Origin: Rhodanobacter sp. LX-99
GTDB taxonomy: Bacteria > Pseudomonadota > Gammaproteobacteria > Xanthomonadales > Rhodanobacteraceae
DNA length: 64,000 nt
Direction of reading: 5' to 3'
Assembly: GCF_018599185.1 (NCBI RefSeq)
Contig: NZ_JAHFVL010000001.1
Location: forward strand, 1,178,001 to 1,242,000
The notes beneath the pieces are model-generated. The model saw nothing but the letters and a program-made list of their open reading frames with translations, searched no databases and was not told the DNA's origin. Positions within the stretch are counted from its first letter, which is position 1. The number at the start of each line of letters is the position of its first letter. Position numbers and translations under genes: made by a program. Below are positions 63,676 through 64,000 of the stretch, piece by piece.

Positions 63676-64000
63676 TTAAAACTTCGACTGCTTTTTCAGC
63701 TCGTCGATCACTCTTTCGTAATCTTCCTTGTTGTGTCCATCGCAAGCTGCCGCCAGCTCGCTCATCTTAAGGATGCATTGCTTTGAATTTATGGCATCTC
63801 GCGCTTCTTCGTAGCCTAAAAGTTTGCTGTCTAGCAACTTGGACAACGCAAAGTCGACAAATTCAAAACCAGCTATCACTTCTTCCAAGCTTGGGTTCAG
63901 GTTCTCCTTGAACGCAACGAAATCAAACTTGTTGTGAGCTTCCAGTAGCCGGTTGACTTGTACGATGACACCGTTCCAAATCTGACCAAGGAGTTCAGCT
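63676..64000 (-). CDS. Hypothetical protein, partial (N-terminus outside window)
   Basis: The frame is open from the window's right edge to a TAA at 63676, giving at least 107 residues (FDFVAFKENLNPSLEEVIAG, then FEFVDFALSKLLDSKLLGYE, EARDAINSK and a C-terminus ending ELKKQSKF). It looks helical, acidic and soluble, and its codon use is less GC-biased than the core genes. No domain is recognised. A TTG at 63888 is not a likely start, since the frame continues upstream without a stop. Confidence 0.65.
   Translation of the reverse strand, partial: AELLGQIWNGVIVQVNRLLEAHNKFDFVAFKENLNPSLEEVIAGFEFVDFALSKLLDSKLLGYEEARDAINSKQCILKMSELAAACDGHNKEDYERVIDELKKQSKF

Overview
The window is 64 kb of GC-rich bacterial chromosome. 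It most resembles a gammaproteobacterium of the Xanthomonadales/Rhodanobacteraceae kind (Rhodanobacter or Dyella relatives). That assignment is an inference from gene content and order (ahcY next to metF, the pilMNOPQ-mrcA pair, rimK with a retropepsin partner, type B L31 beside gltA, a MoxR/Bat operon) and from dispersed GC-rich palindromes; no database was searched.

Region 1 (1-12.1 kb). The end of ahcY and the start of metF are separated by an 11 kb accessory block for D-amino-acid and N-acyl-D-amino-acid use. It holds an RpiR regulator, an APC permease, a DgcA-type enolase-superfamily racemase, an exported D-aminoacylase-type amidohydrolase, a DgcN-type (DUF1611) N-acetyltransferase, a TonB-dependent receptor and a second exported amidohydrolase that has lost the usual HxH metal motif. 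Together these could import acylated D-amino acids, deacylate them in the periplasm, and convert D-Glu to L-Glu through N-acetyl intermediates.

Region 2 (12.1-34.5 kb) is mostly housekeeping: a DUF4124 protein, ilvE, a two-component system, rimK with a retropepsin-like partner, tRNA-Gly(CCC), a FecR/DUF6600 protein, trmB, a DUF559 nuclease framed by perfect 39-bp inverted repeats, an SLC13 carrier, phosphomannomutase/phosphoglucomutase, a TviB-type nucleotide-sugar dehydrogenase, a Rieske protein, an EamA exporter, an AtoE-type permease, and a four-gene ABC efflux operon.

Region 3 (34.5-43.3 kb): a FAH-family hydrolase, mscL, an M28 peptidase, a small secreted protein, an RND efflux pair with a MarR-type regulator, and a macrodomain protein.

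Region 4 (43.3-61.1 kb): a tightly overlapped MoxR-DUF58-DUF4381-BatA-BatB/C-BatD operon, the type IV pilus operon pilMNOPQ, divergent mrcA (PBP1A), a protein of unknown function, gltA and rpmE2.

Region 5 (61.1-64 kb) looks acquired and has lower GC: a frameshifted KGG-motif small gene, a convergent P63C-domain gene whose N-terminus carries the same motif, a frameshifted IS1-like transposase, a 55-aa small protein and a partial unknown gene.

A family of about 55-bp palindromic repeats (core CCCTCCCCTGC-n-GCAGGGGAGGG) sits in intergenic gaps from about 13.7 to 37.4 kb, densest around the DUF559 gene.
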